This document shows positions 17,049-28,649 of a stretch of 62,000 nt of DNA, piece after piece. This DNA is from Cristatella mucedo (lineage: Eukaryota; Bryozoa; Phylactolaemata; Cristatellidae): the NCBI GenBank assembly GCA_009760855.2, contig WPIO01000048.1, positions 1,625,001 to 1,687,000 of the forward strand, read 5' to 3'. The first letter of the stretch is position 1, and every line of letters begins with the position of its first letter. A program made the position numbers and the translations under genes. The notes under the pieces were generated by a model. The model did not search any database and was not told where the DNA came from. It was given only the letters and a program-made list of their open reading frames with translations.

Positions 17049-17400
17049 CTTCCTCTTCCCCTTCTTTCACTCTCTCTCTCTCTCCCCTTCGGTCTGCTTG
17101 TATGACTTTCTAACTCTCTGTCTCCCTCTATATCTTTCTATATACATACATATGTATATATATATATGTATGTGTGTGTGCGCGTGTGCGTGCGTGTGTG
17201 CGTGTGTATTGCCTCTACTCAGCTCTAACGATTTATCTGTTCCTGCTTCTTATTTTCCTTCTACTCTCTCTTCGATCTCTTTTTTCTCTCCCTCTCTTCA
17301 CCCTCTGTCACTTTCTGTCCCCTCACACCACTTTTATCCTCTCTCTCTCCCTTCTCTCTCCTCTCTCTCTCTCTCTCTCTCTACTTTATTTTCACTGCTT
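17049..17400. repeat. CT-rich low-complexity tract with TA/TG/CG core
   Basis: Pyrimidine-rich sequence (TCTCTC, CCTCTCTC) with an alternating TA then TG/CG stretch at about 17140-17213. Open frames across it reflect composition, not coding. Confidence 0.85.
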
Positions 17401-17447
17401 GCTGGTCTCTCTTGGCCTGTTGTGTGGCATTTTTTGGGCATGTCTGC

Positions 17448-17612
17448 CGTGATGGCACACTAGGTAAGGCAGATGCTTTTCATGAACTCGGAACCAAGGT
17501 CGTGGATTCAAATTCTGCAGTGGACATGTATTGCCGCTGCAAGCGGTGGCGACACCCCGTAAAGGTTCTTTTGTTGCTATATAAAAGAGGCTGCTGAATT
17601 AGCTAGTATTTT
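17448..17612 (+). mobile_element. SINE-B copy
   Basis: Plus strand: head TGATGGCACACTAGGTAAG (A-box-like), B-box region GTGGATTCAAATTCTGC, body AAGCGGTGGCGACACCCCG, and end AGAGGCTGCTGAATTAGCTAG. Confidence 0.8.
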
Positions 17613-17716
17613 TTGCTGTCAGTCTGTCTTTCGGAATATCTGTATCTTTGTCCATCTTGCCTGTCTGTTACTCAGTTTTTCCTGACTCTTTTTCTGTCGC
17701 TGTGGCTTGAGTCTCT

Positions 17717-17733
17717 GCCTCACTGTCTCTCTG

Positions 17734-17794
<61 letters not shown>

Positions 17795-17927
17795 GTCTCT
17801 CTCTGTCTCTCTGTCTCTCTGTCTCTCTCTCTGTGTCTCTCTGTCTATCTCTGTCTCTTTCTGCCTCTGTCTCTGCCTGTCTCTGTCTCTGTCTCTGTCT
17901 CTGTCTGTCTCTGTCTCTGCCTCTGTC

Positions 17928-17962
<35 letters not shown>

Positions 17963-18012
17963 GACTGTCTGTCTGTCTCTCTCACTCTCTCTCTCTCTCT
18001 CTCCTCTCCTCC
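17717..18012. repeat. Compound (CT)n/(CTGT)n microsatellite
   Basis: About 295 bp of CT blocks, TCTCTG blocks and a (TCTG)n block at about 17928-17978. It has the same grammar as the arrays at 4764-5655 and 37322-37868. Confidence 0.95.
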
Positions 18013-18069
18013 TCCTCACGAAGAGGCCGGAGCATCGGCAGATTTAATTCAATGGCCTAAAAGGGGTCG

Positions 18070-18228
18070 CCCCAGTGATGAAAGTGCTTGCATTGATCAA
18101 GGTCAATGCTAATGTACTTAATGACCTGGGTTGTGGGCTTGAGCCCTGCTGCATATGTGAAGCGCCTGATTAGAGATTAAGTTCTCCTAGGTCGTAATAT
18201 AAATGAATTTGTATTATTAAAAGAAAAT
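18070..18228 (+). mobile_element. SINE-A copy
   Basis: Plus strand: head CCAGTGATGAAAGTGCTTG, B box GTGGGCTTGAGCCCTGC (18132-18148), tail GTGAAGCGCCTGATTAGAG, TTAAGTTCTCCTAGG and AATGAATTTGTATTATT. A clear example of a tRNA-like head joined to a LINE-A-like tail. Confidence 0.85.
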
Positions 18229-18424
18229 AATTATGATGACAGCAGTCGGAAGCAAGCTAGTATCCTACAGCACAACTAGCTTAATGGACTGTTTGGTCAC
18301 ATAATATTTGACAGTTGTCATGTACCTTCAAATGCTACGGCAAGGAAAAGAAAACACTACTGGTACCAGAATAAATCACGGGTAGAGTACTGACAACAAT
18401 CAAGTGCTCTAACCATGCTATTCT

Positions 18425-18548
18425 TGCTGACATTGAGCATGCCACTGTTAACCATTCAAGCATGCTTCCTTTGCACCAAATTTAAAGTGCCTAGAAAGAG
18501 ATCAAGTTTTCTGAGGGTAATATACAAAAGTATTATTATTATTATTGC
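18425..18548 (+). mobile_element. LINE-A 3' UTR fragment
   Basis: Plus strand: the CTGACATTGAGCATGCCACT motif of the LINE-A 3' UTR, the hairpin AAAGTGCCTAGAAAGAGATC to TTTTCTGAGGG, then (ATT)n. No coding sequence remains. Confidence 0.75.
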
Positions 18549-18584
18549 CACTCTTAAGCTAGACAGCTCGGCTGCTCTCTTCAG

Positions 18585-18637
18585 CTTAACTATGAAACAG
18601 TTCTCTCTTTCTGACTATATAGATGATGACGACCGAG
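18585..18637 (+). CDS. Candidate 53-nt exon
   Basis: A pyrimidine-rich acceptor (GCTGCTCTCTTCAG) is followed by 17 codons reading LTMKQFSLSDYIDDDDR and a donor GTAAGG at 18638. The acidic DYIDDDD run and both splice sites make it look like a real exon, but no partner is visible and the family is unknown. It begins 37 bp after the (ATT)n tail of a LINE-A fragment. Nothing else is seen in 18640-18985. Confidence 0.3.
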
Positions 18638-18985
18638 GTAAGGCATAGCTACCTCAAAGCTAAGGCGTATGGTGACTGCAGCACCAAATGACTGGTAAGA
18701 AATAGAAATCTCTCAGTACCAGCTCTGAAACATGGCGAATCGTTCGTTAACAGGAGCCGAATGGACGATGCTTCACGGCATAACCCAGATGAATCGCTTG
18801 GTCGGTTGTGATCCTGGGTCTGATCAGGTGACTCAAAAGCAGCAGCTATAATCAGAGCAGCAGCTTGCAGGCTCTTACCGAGATCGTGATGCAGGCCGTT
18901 GTTATTTTTGTGCTGCCTTCACCTTGTTTGCCATCCATAGTGCCGTTACTTGCAGATCCGTCTACAGCACGAGATGTATTGTTAT

Positions 18986-19115
18986 AATGATCATAAAATA
19001 TTAATGTAGCATGCTAAGAGAACTAAAGCTCTTTTTAGGCACTGCACACAGGCTGAACCATGCAGAATTTCAGCACACACAAGTACCAAAAGGACAACTC
19101 GTGTGGACAGAGCTA
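18986..19115 (-). mobile_element. LINE-A 3' end fragment
   Basis: Minus strand: the terminal hairpin in worn form (GTGCCTAAAAAGAGCTTTAG to TTCTCTTAGCATGC) and the neighbouring UTR word TTGTCCTTTTGGTACTTGTG. It is the first of four LINE-A fragments in the same orientation up to 22.8 kb. Confidence 0.65.
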
Positions 19116-19148
19116 CGACAGTGAGAGCAGGTGAGTCTTTCGTCTCTT

Positions 19149-20105
19149 TTATAATAATAATAATAATAATACACTTGATATAGTGACCTCAGAGAATCAA
19201 TCTCTTTCTAGGCACTTTGCATTTGCTGTGAATGAAGCACGATCGAATGGTTAGTGGCATCATACTCAATAAACAACAAAAACAACACGATTAGGGATGA
19301 CATGCACAGGGTCAGCACGAAAGTGTGGTTAGTGGCAGCATGCACAGTGTCAGCACACATAAGCACATAAAGGTCAAATCACAGGGACTCAATCAATGCT
19401 GTGATAAATAGGTGCATTTTTAATTTATTTGTAAACGTGGTCTATTCAGGGGATGTCGTGGCGCAAGTCGGGAGTGAGTCCTGGGCTTCGAGGGCATACA
19501 ACTAAAGGCACGGTCTCCTAAGGATTTGAGATTTGTATTGTGAGATACGGATAAACAGTTAGATTCCGAAAATTGGTTGGTATGGTGCTTAGCCTGGTGT
19601 GTAAGTAGATCTGATAGGTAGGCTGGAGCCAAAGAATGGAGAGACCTAAAAGTGAGCGACAATGCAGGTCGGAGAGGAGTGGTGAGATGTGGCAGCTGCG
19701 ATGCTCATGACAGACAAGCCTACCTACAGAGTTTGGCACCGGCTGTAAGCCCCTGACTTCATAGGCCGCTAGACCGGCAAGCATTGAGCTACAGAAGTCA
19801 AGACGAGATGTCACAAATGCATGGACTAACTTAGATGTGGTATCCCTGTCTAAACAAGCCCAAATTTTAGCAGTGTTATGTAGCTGAAAGAAGTCATACT
19901 TGATTGGGGAGCTGATGTGGTCGTCTTACGAAAGGTCACTTTGGATCATGACAAGCTGATTTTGTGTAGATTCAACAGGAGATATGCTGGCAGAGCCAAT
20001 TTTGAGTGTTAGCCTCTCTAATTTCTGAATCACACTTGATTTACCCATAACTATCTTTAAACAGTTCAAGTTTGGGGGTGTGGTGTGATGTCCGTTGGTT
20101 TTAAA
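19149..20105 (-). mobile_element. LINE-A 3' half, frameshifted
   Basis: Minus strand, read from 20105 downwards. Reverse-transcriptase C-terminal coding is split over frames: LTLKIGSASISP near 20000, AKIWACLDRDT near 19850, TSRLDFCSSMLAGL at 19814, HISPLLSDLHCRSLL, FRSLHSLAPAYLSDLLTHQ at 19662, and LKSLGDRAFSC. It is followed by a UTR, the terminal hairpin (19185-19215) and an (ATT)n tail at 19150-19170. Decayed, but the order matches the family exactly. Confidence 0.8.
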
Positions 20106-20760
20106 TTCCACGCTTTAGGCTTACGAACTAGATGCACGGTCTTCAGAGCTTTTGAGATAGGTTTTGCCGAACAGTGAATCGAGCAGAGTTAGAGGAGCTT
20201 GTGGTGTTTTAAGAAGCCTGATTAGGAAGTATTCAGTTAGGGGGTTGGAGTAAGAGAATGAAAGGACCTACAAGTGAGTGATAGCAGAACCTTGAAGCCG
20301 ATTTGGTGCTTAATATGGACCCGTGCAGGTCTGCTATAAGTGTTTAATACAGCAGTTGCAACGGTAATTCACGAATAAATTTAGCTGATGAGTTGTGCAC
20401 CATCTAAAAGCATTTTATTGCATAGTAAGAAAGACCTGAAAGTAGTCAGTGATTGGAGTCTACATGAGATGTCACAAGTATATTGACCAGCTTGGCTGTG
20501 GTATCAATATCTAAACTGGCACGAGCTGTTTACAATGGTATTTAGCTACAAGCATGGAGGTTTGGATTTGGAGCTAAAGTTTAGTGAAGCTCACTTTGGA
20601 ACAAAACACCTTGAGTGTAGGTATTTTCTACAGCAGATGCGCTGGCCGAGCCCATACTGAGGCTTAGCTTCCTCATTTCTGAGTTACATTAGGGTTTCCC
20701 AAAACTATTACGGAAGATACCGCCTCAACAGTTCAATACATAAGCCACAGCGAGAACTTT
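20105..20760 (-). mobile_element. LINE-A fragment, highly diverged
   Basis: Minus-strand remains of the same coding segment as the neighbouring copy. Plus-strand words such as AGAATGAAAGGACCTA, AGTGAGTGATAGC and AACCTTGAAGCCGATTTG match the antisense of the FRSLHS and FKVLSL region. It joins the 5' end of the previous copy directly near 20105. Confidence 0.55.
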
Positions 20761-21814
20761 ATACAGCCGAGAGCAACAATATAAAGTTTTTTGTTATATC
20801 TGAAAAATGTCAAAAGCCACTCTATTTATAGAAAAGACACGGGTGGAAATACAAAAAACTGTTGGCAGCATCGTCTGAATGAAAGAATATTTCTTGATTT
20901 CCAGAAAAGATTTTGCCAAGATAAACCATTAAGCTAAATAGAAAGCTCTATCGACATTTAAATGATTTAACAGGCATTACTAGATACCAAAAAGTAGTTT
21001 TCCTATACATGCCTCGAATGCCAATGACTTTGAGCAGTGAAGGGTCCCCCCAGATTAATCTTGCTAACTGAAACAAGAAATGAGTAAATCAGGTAGGAAA
21101 TAATTGTTGGTTCTGTCTTTTTCGTTCTCGAGTTACTTTCATCAGTGTGTGAACTTAGCCGCCATGTTCACATAGCATAGAGCTCTCTCAATGATACTGC
21201 TTCCCAAAGAGTTTCTATCTTCTCAATTAAGTTTGTACCCATTAAATCTGCCATATCTTGATAAAAGGCTACATTGAACACAGCCAATCCATATTTTGCT
21301 GAATCGACAGCTGGATGTATACAGAAGCCTAACAGACTATAAGTAGACTAGTTTTAAAGAGAAATATGAAAACGTAATGTTGCTGTTACAGCTAAGCCAT
21401 CCGACACTACAGGCTACGGTCCTCACATTAGTGCCACTCTGCCAACTGGTCAGGATCGAAATCAGATTTATAGCAGCCTTTCAGTGTCAGCTGGATAAAA
21501 AAGTTACTACAAAAAACTAACTGATTAAAAGCCCTGATTGACATTAGTGCCAATTCGACTACTGGTATGCCAGCAGGAGAGTGGTCATCATTGTAGATGA
21601 GTGTGGGGAAAATAGCAAAAAAAAGAAAGATGGGCATCTAAATAAATATTTCCTACCAAGTGCATAGTGCCAAGTTATGTGCAGTGTGCACACCTTAATG
21701 GGTGTGTGGGTGCATAGTGCTTTGTCACTTCTGCCTTACCGGCTCGTTAATGAATTACATAAACTAATACACGGCATCTTTTTCGTAGGAAAAGTCAAGC
21801 CAGGGCTGCAAATA

Positions 21815-22790
21815 TGATTAATGACAGCATGCATAGTGTCAGCGGACATAAGCATGTAAAGAACGAATCACATGAACCCGCTAAATCCTGTCATAAATAG
21901 ATGCGTTTTAGTTTCTTTTTAAATGTGATCAAGTCAGGGGATGTCGTGACGTAAGTTTTAAGTGAGCTCCAGGCTTTGGGAGAATCCAAACAATAGGCAC
22001 GGTCGCCAAAGAATTTGAGGTTTTTACGTAAGTATAGGTCAACAGTTCGATTCCGAAAAATGGGTGGTACGATACTTAGCCTGGCACGGCAGCATGTCTA
22101 ATAGGTAGGCTGGAGCCAAAGAATGGAGTGACCTAAAAGTGACGACAAAACCTTGAAGTCGATGCGCTGCTTGACTGGGAGCCAGTGCAGGTCGGTGAGA
22201 AGTGGTGTGATGTGGGAACTGTGGCAGTCGCGACAGACAAGCCTTGCTGCAGAGTTTTGCACAAGCTTTAAGCGCCTGATAGAACCGTCCGGTAGATCAG
22301 CAAGCAGTGAATTTCAGAAGTCTAGACGAGATGTCACAAACGATCAATTTAGATGCGGTATCCCTGTCTAAACAAGCACGAATTTTAGCAACGTTGTGTA
22401 GCTGAAAGTAAGCAGAATTGACTGTGGAGTTAATGTAGTCGTCTAATGAAAGGTCACTTCGGAACAGAAGACCTAGATTTTTCGTGCAGATTCGACAGCA
22501 CACATGCTGGCAGAGCCGATTGTGATCATTAACCTTTCCAATTACTGAATCACACTTTGTTTGTCCATATCTAGCAAGTTGGTTTATCATAATTCAATTT
22601 AAGAAAGTTTGCTGCCATCCATGTGCCAATGTCATCAACACATGCATACAGGCACGAAGGGAGTTGAGATGATTTGACGTGCTGGAGAGCTAGAAGGAAT
22701 CAAAGCAATGGTACAACTGAAGGTCATCTGCATAGAAGTGTAAGTAGATAGGAGACTGCTGAGGCAGCCAACCAATCAGAAGCAGACCCA
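21815..22790 (-). mobile_element. LINE-A copy reaching the RT catalytic YADD motif
   Basis: Minus strand, the longest LINE-A coding stretch here. HFYADDLQLYHCFDSF lies at about 22700-22740; the YADD box of reverse transcriptase (palm domain, metal-binding aspartates) is at 22734-22723. It is followed by VIGKVNDHNRL, RSDLSLDDYINSTVNSAYFQ and RACLDRDTASKL, then the C-terminal and UTR segments to about 21815. Stops and frameshifts show it is dead. The 5' part of the element is missing. Positions 20761-21814 contain AT-rich sequence with no firm feature. Confidence 0.8.
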
Positions 22791-23695
22791 AGAAACAACA
22801 CTGGTGAAGCTTTTACACATGTCCTACACGGGACTTCAGTTTGTGGCACCGAAAGAGTTGTTCTGCTTCGTCCTTGCGTTGTCTTCCACTACTACAATTG
22901 CAATGGCAATGGCTGCAGATGCTCGCCTGCAGATAGTGGCTGTCCTATTTTCATTTGCTGTCGAACGAGAATATATACGAACCCTACACTCCCATGATAT
23001 CTCTTGTCGCCAAGTGAGAGCATCTGTGATAACGAGACTCGTATCGACTACAAGCTGTTACACCGTGTAGACACGGCTTGTTAGTCGCAAGCTTGCACTC
23101 GAGACAATTATAAAGGGGGGTCTCGACTAGGAACTCGTGCAGGTGTAGCCAGAACTTGAGTTTCCTATCGATTCTTAAGAAAGCTACGATCTATAACTCG
23201 GCCACTCGGGATGGACAAGCTCCCTAGCATCACGTGCATAAAGCATGGAGGCTCCTAAACAAGAATTGGGTTATCGGCATGCGTGAAGAAGACGTGATAG
23301 TGATGCAGATTTCTTTGTGCAGCCATATTACTTTTCTGAGCATTCGAAGGCACAGCAAAGCAGACATGGTCTGATGACGCTCTTTCCCATCGAGAGACCA
23401 TGGAGAGTGGCTTCCTCACTGGCAAAATCAAAGGCTTACACTAATGAGGCAGACACAAACATAGTTTGCTGCAGCAGCATGCTACGAAGAAGCATAAGCT
23501 TGGCCTCAACTGCTGCAGCCAATAGCAGTGGGCTAGTGGGGCATCCCGCCAGGTTGCAGTTCAGCATGCTCCTGCAGGTCGTGTAGGGTGGTGGTGGCCA
23601 GAGCATTCTGCCCACCACCCCACCCCACCCCCATCTCACAGGATGTGCCTAGCATGGTAAAGCGACAAGGAGAGCTAGAATAAGGTGTACAGAGT

Positions 23696-23724
23696 GAAAG
23701 AGAGACACCGAGAGAAAGAGAAAC

Positions 23725-23789
<65 letters not shown>

Positions 23790-23793
23790 GAGG
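23696..23793. repeat. (GA)n/(ACAG)n microsatellite
   Basis: GA repeats followed by about eight ACAG units. Positions 22790-23695 and 23794-24440 hold open frames on both strands but nothing I can name. Confidence 0.95.
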
Positions 23794-24444
23794 GTAAGAG
23801 CACAAGTCCAGCACTGAGCCACGGTAGCAGTAGCCTTAGCCACATGCAAGACCTACCGATGTTGCCAGTGGTCGTAGGCTCAACCTGCAACAGACAGTTA
23901 GCATGTCAGCATCGACATTTGCGCATTGAGCTGCAACGTCGAGCAAGCAAGCAAGCCTCCAAGCTAAATGTAACATCTTAACATCTTTGAAACGGCGCCA
24001 CCATTGGTCGATGCGCAAATCCAGCCCTCCCGCACGTGCTACCTACAGCAGCCACTTCAGCCAGATGCCGACCGGGCCTGCTAGTGACTGAAAGTATGAC
24101 AAGCCCGGCCAAATTATAGCAACTGCACAGTGCTGGCTGGCTTGTGGGCTGCTCCGGCCTCACCGACAGATGATAGGCTTGAATACAGCTGCACCATCAA
24201 AGACATGTCGGCTCTTTACAAGTCATTCAAGCAACGAGGGATTGTGGGAAGGGCAAATCAGCTTGATCAGACCATGCTGAATACCACCGAGGCATTGCCA
24301 TGCCATAGTGGCTGTCCCAATGGGCTTCGTAGATCCGGCCGGTTTCGTAGCATTCCGAGGGAAGCAGTCACCTGCCTGTCGCTAGCCAGCCGCCAACAGA
24401 GCGCCAAGTAGCCTGAATTTGCAGCCAACCCTGCTCCCACTCAC

Positions 24445-24592
24445 CGGTCCCATGTCGTCTGCCTCCTGGCTCAAGCATAAACGGTCGTCCTGAGCGACTG
24501 GTCCTGCTGCTAAGGTCTGGAGCCAAACAGACCCGCTGGCCGTTTGCCTTGGGCAACCTTCTTTCGCTAGCGGTGCCTCGTGCAGCTGCACG
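24445..24592 (-). CDS. Candidate 148-nt exon
   Basis: On the minus strand, acceptor TTTTGGCTAG precedes 24592 and a consensus donor GTGAGT starts at 24444. One base then 49 codons are open, with VQLHEAPLAKEG at the start and RLCLSQEADDMGP at the end. CpG-containing sequence and normal composition support coding; no phase-matched neighbour was established. The surrounding GC-rich interval 24.4-25.2 kb has rival open frames on the plus strand. Family unknown. Confidence 0.3.
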
Positions 24593-25176
24593 CTAGCCAA
24601 AACACGCTGCCGGCCCTGAGCGCTCTTTCCGGCTAGCTACACGCTGCCCAAGTCGCCCAAGCGGGTCGGTCCCGGCTGTTCACCTGTTTGCCAATAGTTT
24701 CGCATTGGGCGGCGCTCACGTGCTCGGCCTGTCGGCCTGACCGGGGTAGAGGGGAATGGGCCTGAGCACATGCTGAAGACCCCTTTCTTTGAGGCATGCG
24801 AGCCGAGCCTAAGTACAACTGGTTCATTCACACTCCTCAAACGAACGGTGCTAGTAGCAGGCGAGCTCTTTCATCGAAGAGGTTTACTTTGGCCTGCCAG
24901 CCGGCTCAGCGGGTGTGCCTGTCTTCTTTGCAAATATTGGCCAAAGCAGCAGCAGCAGCAGTGGCCGGGCTGCTCGGAGCAGATAGGAGCCAAGTCCACG
25001 TGCCGAGGCTCCTGCCGGCAGGGAAGCACGTCAACCAATGCTCAGTTAGCTCTGGCTGGACAGCAGTAAGCACTACGATGCAAGAAAGCACGGCACACAC
25101 ACTGCGGATGAGATAGCTGTCAAAGTGGCCAAGGGCAGAAGTCACCTGCCGCCACCTGCTCCTTCCCACATTTCAA

Positions 25177-25560
25177 ATGCGCCCAGTTTTTCCGAAGATG
25201 CCAGTCGACGATAGAACAGTCGCTGGCAGCACCTTACGAGGGGCCTCGTGGTTTTTCCAAAATTGTTGCATGCATGTTGGCACTCAGCGTAAAAGCTGCG
25301 GTGTTCCCAGGCACACTGCATGGCATCTTGGTGGCGTCCTATTAGAGGACTCAGCTGTCCGACTGAAGCTGCACATCCTCGTCACTGTAATCTCGGGGGA
25401 AAAACGTTCATTCACTCACGACCTTAACTTATTCCAATTATGTCATCTTGCAAAGCTTCATGCAGCCGTTTCTGTGCCCACGGTAACTCTCCCTTGCTTA
25501 AGCAACTGTAAGAACTTAGAGCGGCCAAGCTTACTCCAAAATAGTAAGCAATCACTGTGA
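25177..25560 (+). CDS. Unrecognised 127-codon open frame
   Basis: The longest open frame in 24.6-26.3 kb that is not repeat-driven, starting MRPVFPKMPVDDRTVAG and ending with a stop at 25560. It has no recognised motif, no clear splice context and no homologous neighbour, so it may be chance. Positions 25561-26371 show nothing further. Confidence 0.12.
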   Translation: MRPVFPKMPVDDRTVAGSTLRGASWFFQNCCMHVGTQRKSCGVPRHTAWHLGGVLLEDSAVRLKLHILVTVISGEKRSFTHDLNLFQLCHLAKLHAAVSVPTVTLPCLSNCKNLERPSLLQNSKQSL

Positions 25561-26371
25561 CTTGCAGCCATTTCAAGCTGTGACTAAAGACCGCTGCACA
25601 CAAAAATTGCTTCGGGCGTTCGGTATCGGCTGCCGAGCACCCAGCGCTACCTGCTTACTGATACGTAATGGTCATGCTGAATCTAGGTCGCATTATGACA
25701 GTACTTGAGATCATTAGCAACTCCTAATGATTAGGGAATTGATTTGCCCTAATATATATGATGGTGTGCATGAGTGCTTCTCTGAAGCTTTGTAGCATAT
25801 CGTTTACACTGAGGCCATAGACTTATTATCAGGGCAGCATCACTCTTGATTGCTGCAGCACTCTTCTACCGGCTGCATTTGTGTGGGCAGGCTCCAAGCA
25901 GCCACAGCTCGTTAGCCACACTTCGTGTCACTCATTCCCCTGCTGTCAGTCACATGTCGGCAAGTACTATCACCTGTTATGAGCGGCGCATTTTTGGCTA
26001 AGACTTTTAGTTCAGTCGCCACTAGAGAGCATTTGTGATGCGCGCTATCAGGTGTTAGATCATTGCTGGGCACTCTTAGCAGCCATCTTTCAAAATAGTC
26101 CCGTTGCTCGTGGCTGCATTGCTGAGCATTGCATACCTAAAACAAGGTTTTTGATATTTGCTTGATAGATGCACGTACAGATTGTTAAGAAGCAGTCTTC
26201 AACCTAAGCTAGGCATGCTGAAGATCAGCAGCCAGCGTTCACCACCGACACTGGTGGAACCACACTTCCCACGTGTAGATCAACAGGAGTACTCACAGCA
26301 GAGTCGAACCTAGCAACATGTATGTGTGTTAATGATGAGAGCTTGGTTACCCTAAAGGTGAAGATGTTTAA

Positions 26372-26689
26372 CCTCTAAAACAAAAGTTAGAAGTGCCTGA
26401 AGTTAGGGCCATGGCCAACGAGAAGTCGGCAGAAAGTACGGTTGAAACTAATACGAAGTGGAAACCTATATGCGCAAATGATGGCAGGAGTGAAACTACT
26501 ACTGACAGCCAAGTAGATGTCAAGAGCAATACATTTACCACTTTAGCTCGGGTGTAGGCAATTGTTGAGGCTCTATGCAATGAAATCAGGAAAACCGTCA
26601 GGGCTTCTCCAACTGCCACGCCATCGAAATTTCAAGTTGGGGATATTGCAATACCACGATTGGTGCACCCACCGCTGCATGTCAACTAA
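26372..26689 (+). pseudogene. Possible decayed coding segment with one in-frame TAG
   Basis: A plus-strand frame of 106 codons is interrupted only by TAG at 26555-26557. It reads MANEKSAESTVETNTKWK, then DSQVDVKSNTFTTLARV before the stop, and AIVEALCNEIRKTVRAS then KFQVGDIAIPRLVHPP after it. Composition is protein-like. It may be an old exon or a transposon remnant; I do not recognise it. A minus-strand frame overlaps (26368-26619), which weakens the call. Confidence 0.2.
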
Positions 26690-27135
26690 TTCGTTGAGCT
26701 ACGACCGAGTGACCTTCACTGAATCAGCATGTTGCAAAAGTACACGGGTAGGACTTCCTGCTCTGATTCTGAGAAAACTGTATCGTTCATTGCGGTTTGA
26801 AAGCATGCTGGTGGGTGTGTGCTTTGCTAAGAAGACTGCTGGATGCTGCTTTCATACTCAATAGACTAACTGATCGAAAGGCAGAAAAGACTGGGTTGTG
26901 CCGATATTTTTGGATGAACATAATGGGTCGCGGTGGCTTGTGCAATAGCTCCCGGAGGTTTGCTCCTCCTGACATCGTGTGACGAATTGTTTTCCAATTT
27001 TGAGAGTGGTTCAGATCTAGAGGTGTTTTCCTATCACCGGCCGAGTGAAGTGCTGTCCACCATAGCATCACGAAAGCCAGAGTTCAGAAGATGCTTTGAA
27101 GGCAAGCTTGAGGCTGATGGGTGTCGGAGATGAAG

Positions 27136-27845
27136 AAAAAAGGCATCTAGAAATCCTCTGCAGCAGTCTGTAACAACAACAAACTACCGAGAAAAAAAGC
27201 TGCGAAAAGGCATCTAGAAATCCTCTGCAGCAGTCTGTAACAACAACAAACTACAGAGAAAAAAAAGCTGCGAAAAGGCATCTAGAAATCCTCTGCAGCA
27301 GTCTGTAACAACAACAAACTACAGAGAAAAAAAGCTGCGAAAAGGCATCTAGAAATCCTCTGCAGCAGTCTGTAACAACAACAAACTACCGAGAAAAAAA
27401 GCTGCGAAAAGGCATCTAGAAATCCTCTGCAGCAGTCTGTAACAACAACAAACTACAGAGAAAAAAAGCTGCGAAAAGGCATCTAGAAATCCTCTGCAGC
27501 AGTCTGTAACAACAACAAACTACCGAGAAAAAAAGCTGCGAAAAGGCATCTAGAAATCCTCTGCAGCAGTCTGTAGCAACAACAAACTACAGAGAAAAAA
27601 AGCTGCGAAAAGGCATCTAGAAATCCTCTGCAGCAGTCTGTAACAACAACAAACTACAGAGAAAAAAAGCTGCGAAAAAAGGCATCTAGAAATCCTCTGC
27701 AGCAGTCTGTAGCAACAACAAACTACAGAGAAAAAAAGCTGCGAAAAGGCATCTAGAAATCCTCTGCAGCAGTCTTTAGCAACAACAAACTACAGAGAAA
27801 AAAAGCTGCAAAAAGGCATCTAGAAATCCTCTGCAGCAGTCTGTG
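27136..27845 (+). repeat. 67-bp minisatellite, ten full units plus a partial
   Basis: A tandem unit with landmarks GGCATCTAGAAATCCTCTGC, AGCAGTCTGT, AACAACAACAAACTAC and AGAAAAAAAGCTGCG. Unit starts (GGCATCTAG) are at 27142, 27209, 27277, 27344, 27411, 27478, 27545, 27612, 27681, 27748 and 27815, so the period is 67 with two small A-tract length changes. Units differ only at a few sites (TAACAAC or TAGCAAC; ACCGAG or ACAGAG), which shows recent homogenisation. No spacers vary between units. Confidence 0.97.
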
Positions 27846-28149
27846 CTAGGGCCTGACACGCGCAAAGCCGAACGTAAATACCTACTATAGAAGGTAATGC
27901 TAGGCTTTTTCATTTTTCTGGCAAAAGAAGGCCTTAGTTCAAGGAGGCTGTGAAAAATAAAGCTAAAGATAAATAACATTTACTCAGTTGTACTTTGTGC
28001 TTTGAGTTGCATTCTATGGCTGATGCTGTGAAGGTGTGGTTCTCCAATGCATTGGAACATGTGGTTTAACATAGAGGATGTGGACTTGTCACTAAGTAAT
28101 CGACATCATTGATCGTTTTCATGCTATTCGTTGATGTCGTCGTACCTGC

Positions 28150-28500
28150 ATGCACTGGTGCAGCGACTATGTATCTCTAATCGTGCTTAGAGGTACTAGC
28201 TCTGTCAGTACTATTTGTCAGGCCTGTTCGATGACTAGTTTGTGGCAAAGCGTTTTCGGTGAAGCACCTCGATTCAGGAACCGTACTAGCGAGTACCTAA
28301 CATGGTTAATGCCAGCAAATGTATTGGAAAATTCCACTCGAGATGGTGATGAAGCTTTTTTAGAGCACTACGCAAATCAAGCCTTTTCATGGGCTGCTTT
28401 CAGTGCGACTACGGTGGCCAGCAGACGTTATGACTTTAACGAATGCAACATAGAGAATGTGAGAAACATAGCTAAGACAGTTGATACACTGACTAGCTAG
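28150..28500 (+). CDS. Unrecognised 116-codon open frame or exon
   Basis: Open from ATG at 28150 to TAG at 28498-28500. The product has ordinary composition with an acidic, aromatic middle (TSEYLTWLMPANVLENSTRD) and ends NIAKTVDTLTS. A possible donor GTGAGA lies inside near 28458. No domain is recognised. It is listed because length and composition exceed those of neighbouring frames; it could still be chance. It lies 300 bp right of the 67-bp array. Confidence 0.22.
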   Translation: MHWCSDYVSLIVLRGTSSVSTICQACSMTSLWQSVFGEAPRFRNRTSEYLTWLMPANVLENSTRDGDEAFLEHYANQAFSWAAFSATTVASRRYDFNECNIENVRNIAKTVDTLTS

Positions 28501-28649
28501 TAAGTACCAGTGAGCAACGTCTGTGAGGGATATGATAGTTGGCAGCAAGAGAGATGTTGCTGCTTAAGAATTGTGACAGTGAACCCTATAAACGAGGACC
28601 GGCAGAGAAAACCATTATATAGCTAACTGTTCTTCAAGTTAAAGAGTGG

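Noticed and set aside
27136-27845. CRISPR array
   Set aside because: Whole units repeat with no variable spacers, the unit is 67 bp, and the context is eukaryotic; it is a minisatellite.
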